DNA from: CAZOVB01 sp964583095
Lineage (GTDB): Bacteria; Planctomycetota; Phycisphaerae; SM23-33
Assembly: GCA_964583095.1 (NCBI GenBank)
Contig: CAZOVB010000007.1
Location: 1 to 64,000 of the forward strand
Length of the DNA: 64,000 bases
Direction of reading: 5' to 3'
In this document: one piece after another, positions 44,600 through 53,191 of the stretch
How positions within the stretch are numbered: the stretch's first letter is position 1
Layout: each line of letters starts with the position of its first letter
Program-made: the position numbers and the translations under genes
Notes under the pieces: model-generated
What the model saw: only the letters and a program-made list of their open reading frames with translations
What the model was told of the DNA's origin: nothing
Database searches by the model: none

Positions 44600-45844
44600 A
44601 TGCGAAGAATACATCTCCTTATTTTGTCATTGTTTACACTTTGCATGGCCCCGCAGCAGGCCCCCGCACAGGGGGTAGATCCGGCCTCGGGTCCCGTACA
44701 TCCCTACAATGCCGGCGACGAGCGTTCCCGCTTCCTGGCTGCGGTGGGGCTGGACAACGAGCTCTCGGCCGAGGAATTCCAGGCCGATCAGGCCAAGGGC
44801 AATAATTTTGCCCGATCCTTCGATAGCTGGCCCGCCCTGCTCAAATATGACGCCAACAAGAACAAGAAGATCAGTTGGATTGAGGCCGACGCCTATCGCA
44901 TGGACCTCTCGCGGGAGGCGATCAAGGTCTACGACGCCGATGGCGACCGGAAAATCCGAGGGGAGGAACAATCCAAGCTCAACGCCGCACTGGCCGGGGG
45001 CCAACTGCCCGGGAAGTTCTCCCAACAAGCCAAACCCGAGAAGCCTTCAAAGGGACGCAACCCGGCCAAAAAGCCCAAGACTGACTCCGGACAGACCCAA
45101 CCCGGCCAGGGCGAGCAGCCGGGGAACGACGACAACGCCCGGCAGAGCAGAAGGCAGCGCCTCCAGGAAATGCGCAAGAAAATGCTCGAGCGTCTGGACA
45201 CCGATGGCGATGGAGAGGTTTCCAGGCAGGAGAGGCGAGCCTGGGCCGAGAAGATGCGACAGGAGCGGGAGAAACAGAGGCTCGAAAAGTACGATACCGA
45301 CCGAGACGGACAACTCAGCCAGGCCGAGAGAGACGCGGAGATGCAACAGCGTCGCCAGGAGATGATGCAGCGCATCCGTACGGGACTCGAGCGAAGATTC
45401 GATGCCGACAAGGATGGGCATCTCAGCCCGGAAGAAGCCGCGAAGGTCCAGGAAGAATACGATCGCATTCAGCAGAGAATACAGGCGACCATTGACGCTC
45501 GCCGCACCGCCGAGCAGGAACGCGTCCGGCGTTTTGACTCCGACGGCGACGGAGAGCTCTCGGGCCAGGAGAGAGAGATCATGAATCAGACCCTCCAGGA
45601 AGAGAGACAGAAGGCCTGGGAGTTGTTTTCCGCCAAGGCGGACTCCGACGGTGACGGCAATGCTTCCAGACAGGAACGCCGCGATTACTTCCGCAAGCTC
45701 ACCCAAACCTACGACGCCGACGGCAACGGCAGACTCAGCAGCGAAGAATGGAAGACGCTGGCCGAGAAGGAAGGCTTCGACCCCAGAAGGCTGTCCGGAA
45801 GCCGGGGCAGAAGAGCAGGCCGAAACCGGTCACGCGACGATTGA
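44600..45844 (+). CDS. Secreted EF-hand protein, paralog 1
   Basis: 414 residues. Sec signal peptide (IHLLILSLFTLCMAPQQAPA) then Gln. I see eight EF-hand loops: DANKNKKISWIE, DADGDRKIRGEE, DTDGDGEVSRQE, DTDRDGQLSQAE, DADKDGHLSPEE, DSDGDGELSGQE, DSDGDGNASRQE and DADGNGRLSSEE. A Lys/Pro/Gln-rich linker (about 140-175) separates the first two from the rest, which sit on long charged helices. The C-terminus is Arg-rich. A conserved N-terminal element (EEFQADQA, then FARSFDSWPALLKYDA) is shared with the next gene. Probably a calcium-binding exported protein. Divergent from the secretion operon, with GAGGA before the ATG. Function unknown. Confidence 0.88.
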   Translation: MRRIHLLILSLFTLCMAPQQAPAQGVDPASGPVHPYNAGDERSRFLAAVGLDNELSAEEFQADQAKGNNFARSFDSWPALLKYDANKNKKISWIEADAYRMDLSREAIKVYDADGDRKIRGEEQSKLNAALAGGQLPGKFSQQAKPEKPSKGRNPAKKPKTDSGQTQPGQGEQPGNDDNARQSRRQRLQEMRKKMLERLDTDGDGEVSRQERRAWAEKMRQEREKQRLEKYDTDRDGQLSQAERDAEMQQRRQEMMQRIRTGLERRFDADKDGHLSPEEAAKVQEEYDRIQQRIQATIDARRTAEQERVRRFDSDGDGELSGQEREIMNQTLQEERQKAWELFSAKADSDGDGNASRQERRDYFRKLTQTYDADGNGRLSSEEWKTLAEKEGFDPRRLSGSRGRRAGRNRSRDD

Positions 45845-45891
45845 AATGGCACCCCCCGGGGGAGGCAAGACCCGGCGGAAAGGGCATAACG

Positions 45892-47127
45892 ATGACAACG
45901 AGACCGCTTGGGAATGTATCCTTTTACGCGAGTTTATGTCTGCTTGGATGGGCGACATTGGCATGGGGGGAAGATCTGCTTACAGGTATCGTCCCGCTGG
46001 AACCGGCCCGCCTGCGCAATGCCTTCCTGGACGCAGCAGGACCCGACTCGGAGATCTCCAAGGAGGAATTCCAACAGGACCAGGCTTCGGCAGACGGCTT
46101 CGTCCGGTCGTTTGACAAGTGGGATTCGATCCTCGAGTTCGACGCCGACAGCAATGAAAAAATCGCGTGGTCCGAGGCCAGAAACTACCGCCAGGATCAA
46201 CAGAAGAAGCTCATCGCCGGCTTCGACGAAAACGGAGACCTTCGCCTGCGCGGGGCCGAACGGGAAAAAGCCCTTGCCGCCGTCAAGGCCGGCCGACTGG
46301 ACCCCGAAGAAAAACCCCGGGCCGGGCAGGGCGCACAAGCCTCCACCTTGGGCCGAAAGATCCAGCCCGAAGGGCCTCTGGCCCGCTACGATGCCGACAA
46401 GGACGGCGTCCTGAGCCCGGAGGAGATCAGACAAGGCGTCGAGTCGGTCAAGCTCCAATGGCGCAAAGAAAGGCTGGCCCGGTTCGATACCGACCGGGAC
46501 GGGCAGTTGAGCGATCAGGAACGCCGGGCCATGCGGGAATCATTCCGGAAGGACTCCAAATCCATGCAGGATTGGCTGGATCAGCGGTTCGACCTGGACG
46601 GCGACGGCAAGCTGGGCCCGGCAGAAAGTGAGGTCCTTCAGGAAGTCGGCAAGTCCATGCAGACCACGATGAAGCGCCTGGCCGACCGTATCATGGATGC
46701 CAACGGGGACGGCGAGGTCACCAAGCTGGAAAAGGCATCGGTCGCCATGGCCTGGTCGCAGGAGGCCCAGGTGCTGATTCTCCAATCTCAGGCGTGGATA
46801 GACACCGACGCCGATGGAAGAGCGACCTGGCAGGAGCAGAGAGATTTCCGCAGCAAGGCCACGGGCGCGATTCGTGACTGGTTCGATCGATTCGCCGTCG
46901 CCTACGATCGGGACAACGACGGCAAGTTCAACCAGGCCGAGGCCCGGGCCCTGATGACGGGTTTGGACCGTGAACTCGAGCGTCGGGTGAAGCTGGCGGA
47001 CGCGGACGAAGACGGCAGCATCACGCCCCGCGAAGGCATGGCCGCCTTGGAACGCTTCGGCCGGGAAACAGGCGTGATTCCTTCAGGCGATGCCACCGAG
47101 GCTCCTGCCGGATCGGATTCGCCCTGA
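45892..47127 (+). CDS. Secreted EF-hand protein, paralog 2
   Basis: 411 residues. Signal peptide (VSFYASLCLLGWATLAWGED). Nine EF-hand loops: DADSNEKIAWSE, DENGDLRLRGAE, DADKDGVLSPEE, DTDRDGQLSDQE, DLDGDGKLGPAE, DANGDGEVTKLE, DTDADGRATWQE, DRDNDGKFNQAE and DADEDGSITPRE. The N-terminal block EEFQQDQA then FVRSFDKWDSILEFDA aligns with paralog 1, so the pair arose by tandem duplication. ATG 45892 is chosen over a start at 45748 that lies inside the previous gene, because it begins the signal peptide and GGAAAGG precedes it. Probably cotranscribed with paralog 1 (47-base gap). Confidence 0.87.
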   Translation: MTTRPLGNVSFYASLCLLGWATLAWGEDLLTGIVPLEPARLRNAFLDAAGPDSEISKEEFQQDQASADGFVRSFDKWDSILEFDADSNEKIAWSEARNYRQDQQKKLIAGFDENGDLRLRGAEREKALAAVKAGRLDPEEKPRAGQGAQASTLGRKIQPEGPLARYDADKDGVLSPEEIRQGVESVKLQWRKERLARFDTDRDGQLSDQERRAMRESFRKDSKSMQDWLDQRFDLDGDGKLGPAESEVLQEVGKSMQTTMKRLADRIMDANGDGEVTKLEKASVAMAWSQEAQVLILQSQAWIDTDADGRATWQEQRDFRSKATGAIRDWFDRFAVAYDRDNDGKFNQAEARALMTGLDRELERRVKLADADEDGSITPREGMAALERFGRETGVIPSGDATEAPAGSDSP

Positions 47128-47192
47128 CCCGACAGCCTTGGCCGGCCCTGCCTCTCTCCGGCTGGCGGGTCCCGGGCCGCTGTCGACTTGAT

Positions 47193-47648
47193 CTAGATGC
47201 TGTAATCCGGAACCGCGCCCCTGCGCATCTGCTGTTCCCTCTGGAGAAGGTCTTGGAAAGTGGTCCTCTCGTAAATTGTGCGAACGCTGTGGTTGACCTC
47301 ATTCCACAAGTCCGAGAAGACGCAATGGTCCACCAGGGGACAGTCCTTGGCCCCTCCGCAAAGTTCACAGTCCACCGGTGACATATCCCCTTCCACCAGT
47401 TCCAGAACCTTCAGCACGGTCAACTGTTTCGGGTCCTGGGCCAGAATGTATCCGCCCTGGGCACCGCGACGGGACTGGATGATACCCGCACTGCCAAGCT
47501 GGTTGAGTATCAACTCCAGAAAACGTGGGGGGATCGCCTGGACCGAAGCGATTTCACTGGCAGAAGTCGGTCCCGACTCCAGGCCGCGACGTTTGGTCAA
47601 CTCCAGCATGGCGCGAAGGGCATAGCGAGCCTTCTGCGATATGGACAT
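47193..47648 (-). CDS. Rrf2-family transcriptional regulator with Fe-S type cysteines
   Basis: About 151 residues. An Rrf2 winged helix (SISQKARYALRAMLELTKR, then SEIASVQAIPPRFLELILNQ and RRGAQGGYILA) is followed by CELCGGAKDCPLVDHC. The last three of these four Cys have the CX5CX5C spacing of the IscR cluster ligands, so it probably senses iron, redox or nitric oxide stress through an Fe-S cluster. No suf/isc genes are next to it, so its targets cannot be told. ATG 47648 (MSISQKARYAL) or the ATG one codon upstream is the likely start; the longer start at 47675 adds non-conserved residues. Confidence 0.9.
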   Translation of the reverse strand: MSISQKARYALRAMLELTKRRGLESGPTSASEIASVQAIPPRFLELILNQLGSAGIIQSRRGAQGGYILAQDPKQLTVLKVLELVEGDMSPVDCELCGGAKDCPLVDHCVFSDLWNEVNHSVRTIYERTTFQDLLQREQQMRRGAVPDYSI

Positions 47649-47758
47649 CATGGTTGGTACTCCTGCCTGGGCCAAACGTCATCCACTGCGAACCGTCCTC
47701 TGCTTTATATCAGAACTCCCGGTCGGGTCCAGAGTTCCTTTTTCGCCTCTGGGCCTGG

Positions 47759-49042
47759 TCAACGTCTCGTGGGGGCCCGATTTCGATTCTGTTTTCTGCA
47801 GAGATCCTTGAGTTGCTGAAGCTTCCCGGCTCCGAGCCACTGGAGGCTCCAGGCGGTTTTGTTGTGGGTCAGGGGATCCTCCAGATCGGCCAGGTCGCTG
47901 CAGAGCTGAAAGTCGGGCGTATGCGGAACCGGGGAGAACTCCGAGAGCATCACGCGGATTTCCAGCCGGCCCAGCGACCGGATCGATTCGACCAGATCCT
48001 CAAACCTCGAGCGCGGATGACCCACGATCATGTAGGCCGTGATCTTGTCTTTTTCAGCCCCGGCAGCCCGAAGATTCTCCACAGCCTCTTCCAAAGCTTG
48101 CATGGAAACCCTGGCACCTGCGACGTCGTCCGATGCACTTTCCGAACCCAGGAAGAAGCTCTCAAAGCCCCCCTCGGTCATCGCTTTGGCAATCGAAGGC
48201 GTCACCAACCGACTGTGAAGCGCATTGGGCGTATGGAACGTCAACTGCCGCCCGAGGCGGCGGGCCTGGTCGAGAAACGGCAGGAGGCCCTGCTCGGCCT
48301 CTACAAGCAGGGCGTCGTCATACAGGGCGATCTGCCTGACCCCGCGGGAGATCAGATGCTCCAGTTCGAAGATGCAGCGATCCTGGCTGTGCCGGCGAAA
48401 GCTGCCACTGATATAACCCGATGCGCAGTAACTGCAATTGTTGGGACAGCCCGTGCTCAGCGTCATCACCCCTGCCGGGCAGGACGCATAGCCCTGCCAG
48501 AAGGGAGGTGCCCACCGGTTCGGTTGCAAGCCCAGCCAGTCCCAGAAGGCCGGCAGGTCACCGGGCCCGGCCAGGAAGTCCACTTCCAGGTTCGAAGCAT
48601 GCTTGGGGCACAGGCCGGCGTAGATGCCCCCCAGGGCAATGGGCAGGGGGGGTGCGAAGCGGCGAAGCTGCTCAACGACCTCCACCACCCCCGGATACCA
48701 GTAGGTCATGGAGGAGGTGACCAGTGCAGCATCGAAGGGCCCCTGCTCGGACAGGAATTCCCGGAAGATGTCCATCGACAGGCCGTAGCGTCCGAATTGC
48801 CTCGGGATATGCGAAAGCGCAGGGGGTTTTTCGATGCGGCGGCGCGGAAACTTGCCCCTGGCCCACCGGTCGTCGCGACCGCTGAGGGACGGATGCCGAC
48901 GATCCAGGAAGTCAAAAAGTCGAACCTCTCCCTGCCCGCTCAGTAGCCCGCCCAGGCGCAGCAATCCCAGGGGACGCAGCCAGAAGTCGTAGGCGGTAAA
49001 ATCATAGATCGGCGGGTTGACCAGGAGAATTCTCTCGGGCAT
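47759..49042 (-). CDS. B12-binding-type radical SAM protein
   Basis: About 427 residues. The N-terminal RILLVNPPIYDFTAYDFWLR and LGLLRLGGLL segments resemble the cobalamin-binding-like domain of B12-radical SAM enzymes. The 4Fe-4S/SAM motif CPNNCSYC (CX3CX2C) is near residue 200, followed by ISRGVRQIALYDDALLVEAE, FHTPNALHSRLV and FFLGSESAS, the TIM-barrel strands. The substrate is unknown. It is divergent from the Gfo/Idh gene (96 bases). Start ATG 49042 was chosen for the conserved RILLVNPP opening; a start eight codons upstream is possible. Confidence 0.85.
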   Translation of the reverse strand: MPERILLVNPPIYDFTAYDFWLRPLGLLRLGGLLSGQGEVRLFDFLDRRHPSLSGRDDRWARGKFPRRRIEKPPALSHIPRQFGRYGLSMDIFREFLSEQGPFDAALVTSSMTYWYPGVVEVVEQLRRFAPPLPIALGGIYAGLCPKHASNLEVDFLAGPGDLPAFWDWLGLQPNRWAPPFWQGYASCPAGVMTLSTGCPNNCSYCASGYISGSFRRHSQDRCIFELEHLISRGVRQIALYDDALLVEAEQGLLPFLDQARRLGRQLTFHTPNALHSRLVTPSIAKAMTEGGFESFFLGSESASDDVAGARVSMQALEEAVENLRAAGAEKDKITAYMIVGHPRSRFEDLVESIRSLGRLEIRVMLSEFSPVPHTPDFQLCSDLADLEDPLTHNKTAWSLQWLGAGKLQQLKDLCRKQNRNRAPTRR

Positions 49043-49138
49043 GGCCTTATTGTACAGCGGACGCATGGGCAGGGCTTGAACCTTCCGGAAGGGACGGCTA
49101 CGATGCGGCCAACTTGTTCCCGGCTTTTTGGAGAAATC

Positions 49139-50362
49139 ATGCAAGTAGCAATCGTGGGCATCGGGGGGTACGGATGGGGGCTGGCCAACCGGTTGATCGA
49201 CTACAGTAAGGACTGCGACCACCGTCTCGTCGCCGCAGCCGATCTGGGGATTTCCCACATGCCCGAAAAAGCCGAAAAACTAACCAAGGCGGGCCTGAAA
49301 CTCTATGAAGACACCAAAGAGATGCTCGATGATCTCCGCGGCCACATCCAGGGCATCTACATCGCTACCGGCATCCACACTCACGCGGCCCTGACCTGCC
49401 AGGCGTTTACCCACGGACTCCACGTTCACCTGGAGAAGCCGGCCGCAGCCACGGTCCAGGAAGTCGATCGTATGGACCAGAAGCGACAGGAGGCGGGGCG
49501 CGTCTGCCTGGTCGGCTTCCAGGCGATGCATCAGAAGGATCTGCTCCAGTGCGCCGGGCAGCTCGGGCAAGGCCTGATCGGCCAGCGCAGCAGCCTGAGC
49601 TGCTATGCCTGCTGGCCTCGAAAAGCGGGATACTACCAGCGCAATCGATGGGCAGGACAGCTTCGCCTTGGCGATCACTGGGTTCTGGACGGGCCGGCCA
49701 CCAACGCGCTGGCTCACCAGATCATGAACGTCCTGGTCCTGGCCGGCAGCGACACCGCCCCGGCCGAGCCGACACACGTCCGGGCCGAGCTTTACGCAGC
49801 AGGGCCCACGCCAAGCCACGATACCGCAGCCATCGAAATCCAGACGCGCCAGGGCCCGCGATGCGTGCTCCTTTTGACCCATCGCTGTATCGAGCAAATT
49901 CATCCAACCGTGGACATTCGCGCCCGGGCCGGCCGGGCCCTGTGGAAAATGCACGATGGCTACACGATCCAGCCCGACGCCCGTTCGGTGATTCAAGCGC
50001 CCCATGACGATCTGGGGCCCAGGCGCATGCTGGAGAATTTCTTCCAGGCCGCCCAGGCCAACGACAACGACCTGCTGCGGTGCTCGCTGGCCCAGGCACG
50101 CAAAATGACAGCCGTCATCGACGCCGCCCACGAATCCAGCCGGAGGATCCATCGAATCGGCGCTTCGCATCTCCGGCCGGATCCCCAAGGCGGCGACTAT
50201 CCCTCCATCGACAACATCGAGAAAATCTTCGCTCGCTGCGCCGAAGAAGCCGCACTGCCCAGCGACCTTTCCTCCCCGCCTTGCTGGGCACAAAGCACCG
50301 AGCCCTGGCCGCTGGAAGGCTATGACCGTTTTCCTGTTCGATTCACTCCGGCAGACAACTGA
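49139..50362 (+). CDS. Gfo/Idh/MocA family oxidoreductase
   Basis: 407 residues. Rossmann NAD(P) site VAIVGIGGYGWGLANRLI at the N-terminus, GIYIATGIHTHAALTCQAF and the family LEKPAAATVQE motif. A C-terminal alpha/beta domain with DGPATNALAHQIMNVLVLAG follows. It probably oxidises or reduces a sugar or sugar nucleotide; the substrate is not identifiable. ATG 49139 has GGAGA upstream and starts directly at the nucleotide-binding strand. Six bases before the sugar-phosphate transferase gene, suggesting a joint role in surface glycan or exopolysaccharide synthesis. Confidence 0.88.
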   Translation: MQVAIVGIGGYGWGLANRLIDYSKDCDHRLVAAADLGISHMPEKAEKLTKAGLKLYEDTKEMLDDLRGHIQGIYIATGIHTHAALTCQAFTHGLHVHLEKPAAATVQEVDRMDQKRQEAGRVCLVGFQAMHQKDLLQCAGQLGQGLIGQRSSLSCYACWPRKAGYYQRNRWAGQLRLGDHWVLDGPATNALAHQIMNVLVLAGSDTAPAEPTHVRAELYAAGPTPSHDTAAIEIQTRQGPRCVLLLTHRCIEQIHPTVDIRARAGRALWKMHDGYTIQPDARSVIQAPHDDLGPRRMLENFFQAAQANDNDLLRCSLAQARKMTAVIDAAHESSRRIHRIGASHLRPDPQGGDYPSIDNIEKIFARCAEEAALPSDLSSPPCWAQSTEPWPLEGYDRFPVRFTPADN

Positions 50363-50368
50363 GATTTC

Positions 50369-51766
50369 ATGCTCCGGGAATACAGCACTATCATCGTCGG
50401 ACTAATGCGACTGATGGACCTGGCCATCACGCTGGTGGCCTGGCTGCTGTGTTTCTACATCCGCTTTTACACCGGCTGGTTCGAGATCAAGGGGCCCGTG
50501 CCTCCCCTTTCGTACCTGACCGATATTCTGATCATCAACCTCCTTCTGGTATTGCTGGTCTTCCAGTGGGCAGGGCTCTATCTGCCCCGTCGCGCCCAAC
50601 CCCTGGGCGCGGAAATCATGGATCTGCTCAAGGCAGCTACCGCGGTCTGGGTACTGGAAGTCGTCGCAGCCAACTTCCTCTGGTCCTCTCCTTTCTCTCG
50701 CCGCCTCCAGGGAGTGGTGCTGGTGGTCTGGCCAACCATGTTGATCGTGTATCGTATCCTGGTGCGGCTGCTCCTGCGACAGGCACGTCGCCACGGCAGG
50801 AACCTGAGAAGCGTGGCCATGATCGGGGCGGGACGCGTGGCCCAGAAACTGTTCCATTCCTTTCGCCACCAGCAGTGGACCGGTTACCGCGTGGATTACT
50901 TCATCGATGACGTCCGGGCGGGAGACACACTCCTGGGTCGGCCCGTGCGGGGTCCGATCCGCTCCAGCAAGGAAATCATCCTTCGCCACGAGGTCGATGC
51001 CGTCTTTATCGCCCTGCCCCGACACCAGATCGACCAGCTCGAGGCCACAATGAACGAGATTGCCGACTTGCTGGTGGATGTAAACGTCGCGCCCGACCTG
51101 TTGGGTCATCTTCTGCTCAACCACCGCGTCCACCAGGTCGGGTCGATGCCGGTGATCAACCTGACCCACACGCCCCAGGCGGGGCTCAGCGGTATCTGCA
51201 AACGAGCCGTGGATGTGATCGGTTCGATCGTGATGCTGATCCTGCTTGGGCCATTGCTTCTGATCATCGCCGCAACGATCAAGCTCTCCGGGCCGGGCCC
51301 GATCCTCCACCGGCAGAAGCGCGCCAGCGTGGGAGGCCAGTCCTTCACAATCCTCAAGTTCCGATCCATGGAACCAGACGACGAGGCGGAATCCGACCCT
51401 CAGTGGGGAACCGACCAGGACAATCCCAGGCTCACCCGCCTGGGGCGTTTCCTCCGAAAAACCAGCCTGGACGAGTTGCCCCAGCTTTTCAACGTACTGC
51501 GCGGCGATATGTCCCTGGTTGGCCCGCGCCCGGAGCGAGAGGAATTCATCGAACGGTTCCGTCAGCAGTTCCCCCGCTACATGCTGCGTCACCACGTCAA
51601 GTCCGGTATCACTGGCTGGGCGCAGGTACATGGCTACCGCGGGCGTACAAGCATCCGGAAGCGCCTGCAGTACGACTTGGACTACATCAATAACTGGTCG
51701 CTCCTGCTGGACCTGCGGATCCTGGCGATGACGCTGATCCACGGGTTCGCCAATCCCGGGGGTTGA
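50369..51766 (+). CDS. Polyprenyl glycosylphosphotransferase (WbaP/WcaJ-like)
   Basis: 465 residues. Four to five N-terminal membrane segments (DLAITLVAWLLCFYIRFYTG, ILIINLLLVLLVFQWAGLYL and others), a central Rossmann-like domain (about 145-260, SVAMIGAGRVAQKLF), another membrane segment and the C-terminal bacterial sugar transferase domain: KRAVDVIGSIVMLILLG, HRQKRASVGGQSFTILKFRS, then TSLDELPQLFNVLRGDMSLV and GPRPERE. It puts the first sugar phosphate on undecaprenyl phosphate to start an exopolysaccharide or O-antigen repeat unit. Stop overlaps the region before mnmE (TGA at 51764-51766). Confidence 0.93.
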   Translation: MLREYSTIIVGLMRLMDLAITLVAWLLCFYIRFYTGWFEIKGPVPPLSYLTDILIINLLLVLLVFQWAGLYLPRRAQPLGAEIMDLLKAATAVWVLEVVAANFLWSSPFSRRLQGVVLVVWPTMLIVYRILVRLLLRQARRHGRNLRSVAMIGAGRVAQKLFHSFRHQQWTGYRVDYFIDDVRAGDTLLGRPVRGPIRSSKEIILRHEVDAVFIALPRHQIDQLEATMNEIADLLVDVNVAPDLLGHLLLNHRVHQVGSMPVINLTHTPQAGLSGICKRAVDVIGSIVMLILLGPLLLIIAATIKLSGPGPILHRQKRASVGGQSFTILKFRSMEPDDEAESDPQWGTDQDNPRLTRLGRFLRKTSLDELPQLFNVLRGDMSLVGPRPEREEFIERFRQQFPRYMLRHHVKSGITGWAQVHGYRGRTSIRKRLQYDLDYINNWSLLLDLRILAMTLIHGFANPGG

Positions 51767-51768
51767 GG

Positions 51769-53181
51769 ATGGATCCCTTCGGCGAAACCATTGCTGCCCT
51801 TTCCTCGGCCCCAGGGGTCTCTGCCCGGATGATCGTGCGCCTTTCCGGGCCAAGGAGCCTTTGCCTGGCCAAGGAGGTTTTCCAACCGGTCGGCAACGCA
51901 AACACCAGTGAACTGCGCGGCTTTACCGCTTCGAACGGGTACCTGGTCTTGGGAGAGCTTCGACTGCCTGGAAGGATTTACATCTTCCGCGCACCGGCCA
52001 GCTACACGCGGGAAGATTTGGTAGAGCTTCACCTGCCCGGTTCGCCCGCCTTGGGGCGGAAGGTCCTGGAGCACCTGCTCGATGCCGGGGCCTGTCAGGC
52101 CCAGCCGGGTCAGTTCACCGCCCGGGCGTTCTTTTCGGGGCGCATCGATCTTTCCGAAGCCGAGGCCGTCGCCGATCTCATCGCCGCTTCCGACGCAGCA
52201 CAGTGCCGGGCGGCCGCCAACCTGCTCGATGGCGCTCTGCATCGATTCTGCCAGGGGGCCTCGGACGAAATTGCCGAACTCCTGGCCACCGTGGAAGCGT
52301 CGATCGACCTGGCCGAGGAGAACATCCAGCTCATGACGCCGATGGAAGCATCGGCCCAGCTCAAGGCCTTGTCGGCGAAGCTTGCCCGTACCGCTGCAAC
52401 GAGCGACTTTCTGCCGGAGACCTCCTCGCCTCCGCGATGCGTTCTGGTGGGTCGGCCCAATGTGGGCAAAAGCTCGCTTCTCAATGCGATCAGCGGAACC
52501 GATCGCGCGATCGTTTCCGCCCTTGCCGGCACGACACGCGATGTCCTGCGCGTGGGAGTCTGGCTGGGACAGGCCGGTGTCGACCTGTTTGATGCAGCCG
52601 GACTGGCCTCGACGAGCGACCGGCTCGAAAATCTGGCCGAGGCCTCGGCGCGGAAACTGGTCCGCTCAGCCGACGCCCTGCTGATGACCCTGGAAGCGAC
52701 CGGGATCACCGATGCTGATATCGAGATCTGCCGCGACATCCGGACGTTGAATCCCTCTGCCGCCCGATTGCTCCTGGCCAACAAGATCGATCTGGCCCAG
52801 GCCCTGGATGTCGGCGAGCTCCAGCAGGCCTGGGAGGAGCTCAGCGGCGAACCGGAAAAGCTCCTGCCGGTTTCGGCCAGAACGGGCAAGGGAATCGAGC
52901 CGCTCAAATCAGCCCTGGAAGAAACACTCCACCTTCGCGTGCACAGGACGGGAGAGGGACTGGCCCTGCATCATCACCAGAAAAACGCGATGCGACAGGC
53001 CGCCCAAGCCCTCGAACAGGCATCGGACCTGCTGGGCGGCTGTCAGGATCTCTCCGACCAGGCGGACCTGGTGGCCATTGAACTGCGATCGGCCGTCTCG
53101 CAGCTTGGCCACATCAGCGGCCAGGTCGTCAGCGAAGAGATTCTCGGGCGAATCTTCCGCCGTTTCTGCGTTGGAAAATGA
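51769..53181 (+). CDS. mnmE: tRNA modification GTPase MnmE
   Basis: 470 residues. With MnmG it makes the cmnm5 modification at U34. The N-terminal folate-binding domain (TIAALSSAPGVSARMIVRLS, then REDLVELHLPGSPALGRKVL), helical domain with GRIDLSEAEAVADLIAA, G domain with VLVGRPNVGKSSLLNAI, AGTTRDVL and NKIDLAQ, and the C-terminal CVGK with the catalytic Cys are present. The G3 motif reads DAAGL instead of DTAG. ATG 51769 is chosen; a TTG at 51763 overlaps the previous stop and would add two residues. mnmG is not in the window. Confidence 0.94.
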   Translation: MDPFGETIAALSSAPGVSARMIVRLSGPRSLCLAKEVFQPVGNANTSELRGFTASNGYLVLGELRLPGRIYIFRAPASYTREDLVELHLPGSPALGRKVLEHLLDAGACQAQPGQFTARAFFSGRIDLSEAEAVADLIAASDAAQCRAAANLLDGALHRFCQGASDEIAELLATVEASIDLAEENIQLMTPMEASAQLKALSAKLARTAATSDFLPETSSPPRCVLVGRPNVGKSSLLNAISGTDRAIVSALAGTTRDVLRVGVWLGQAGVDLFDAAGLASTSDRLENLAEASARKLVRSADALLMTLEATGITDADIEICRDIRTLNPSAARLLLANKIDLAQALDVGELQQAWEELSGEPEKLLPVSARTGKGIEPLKSALEETLHLRVHRTGEGLALHHHQKNAMRQAAQALEQASDLLGGCQDLSDQADLVAIELRSAVSQLGHISGQVVSEEILGRIFRRFCVGK

Positions 53182-53191
53182 CCGTCGAAGC

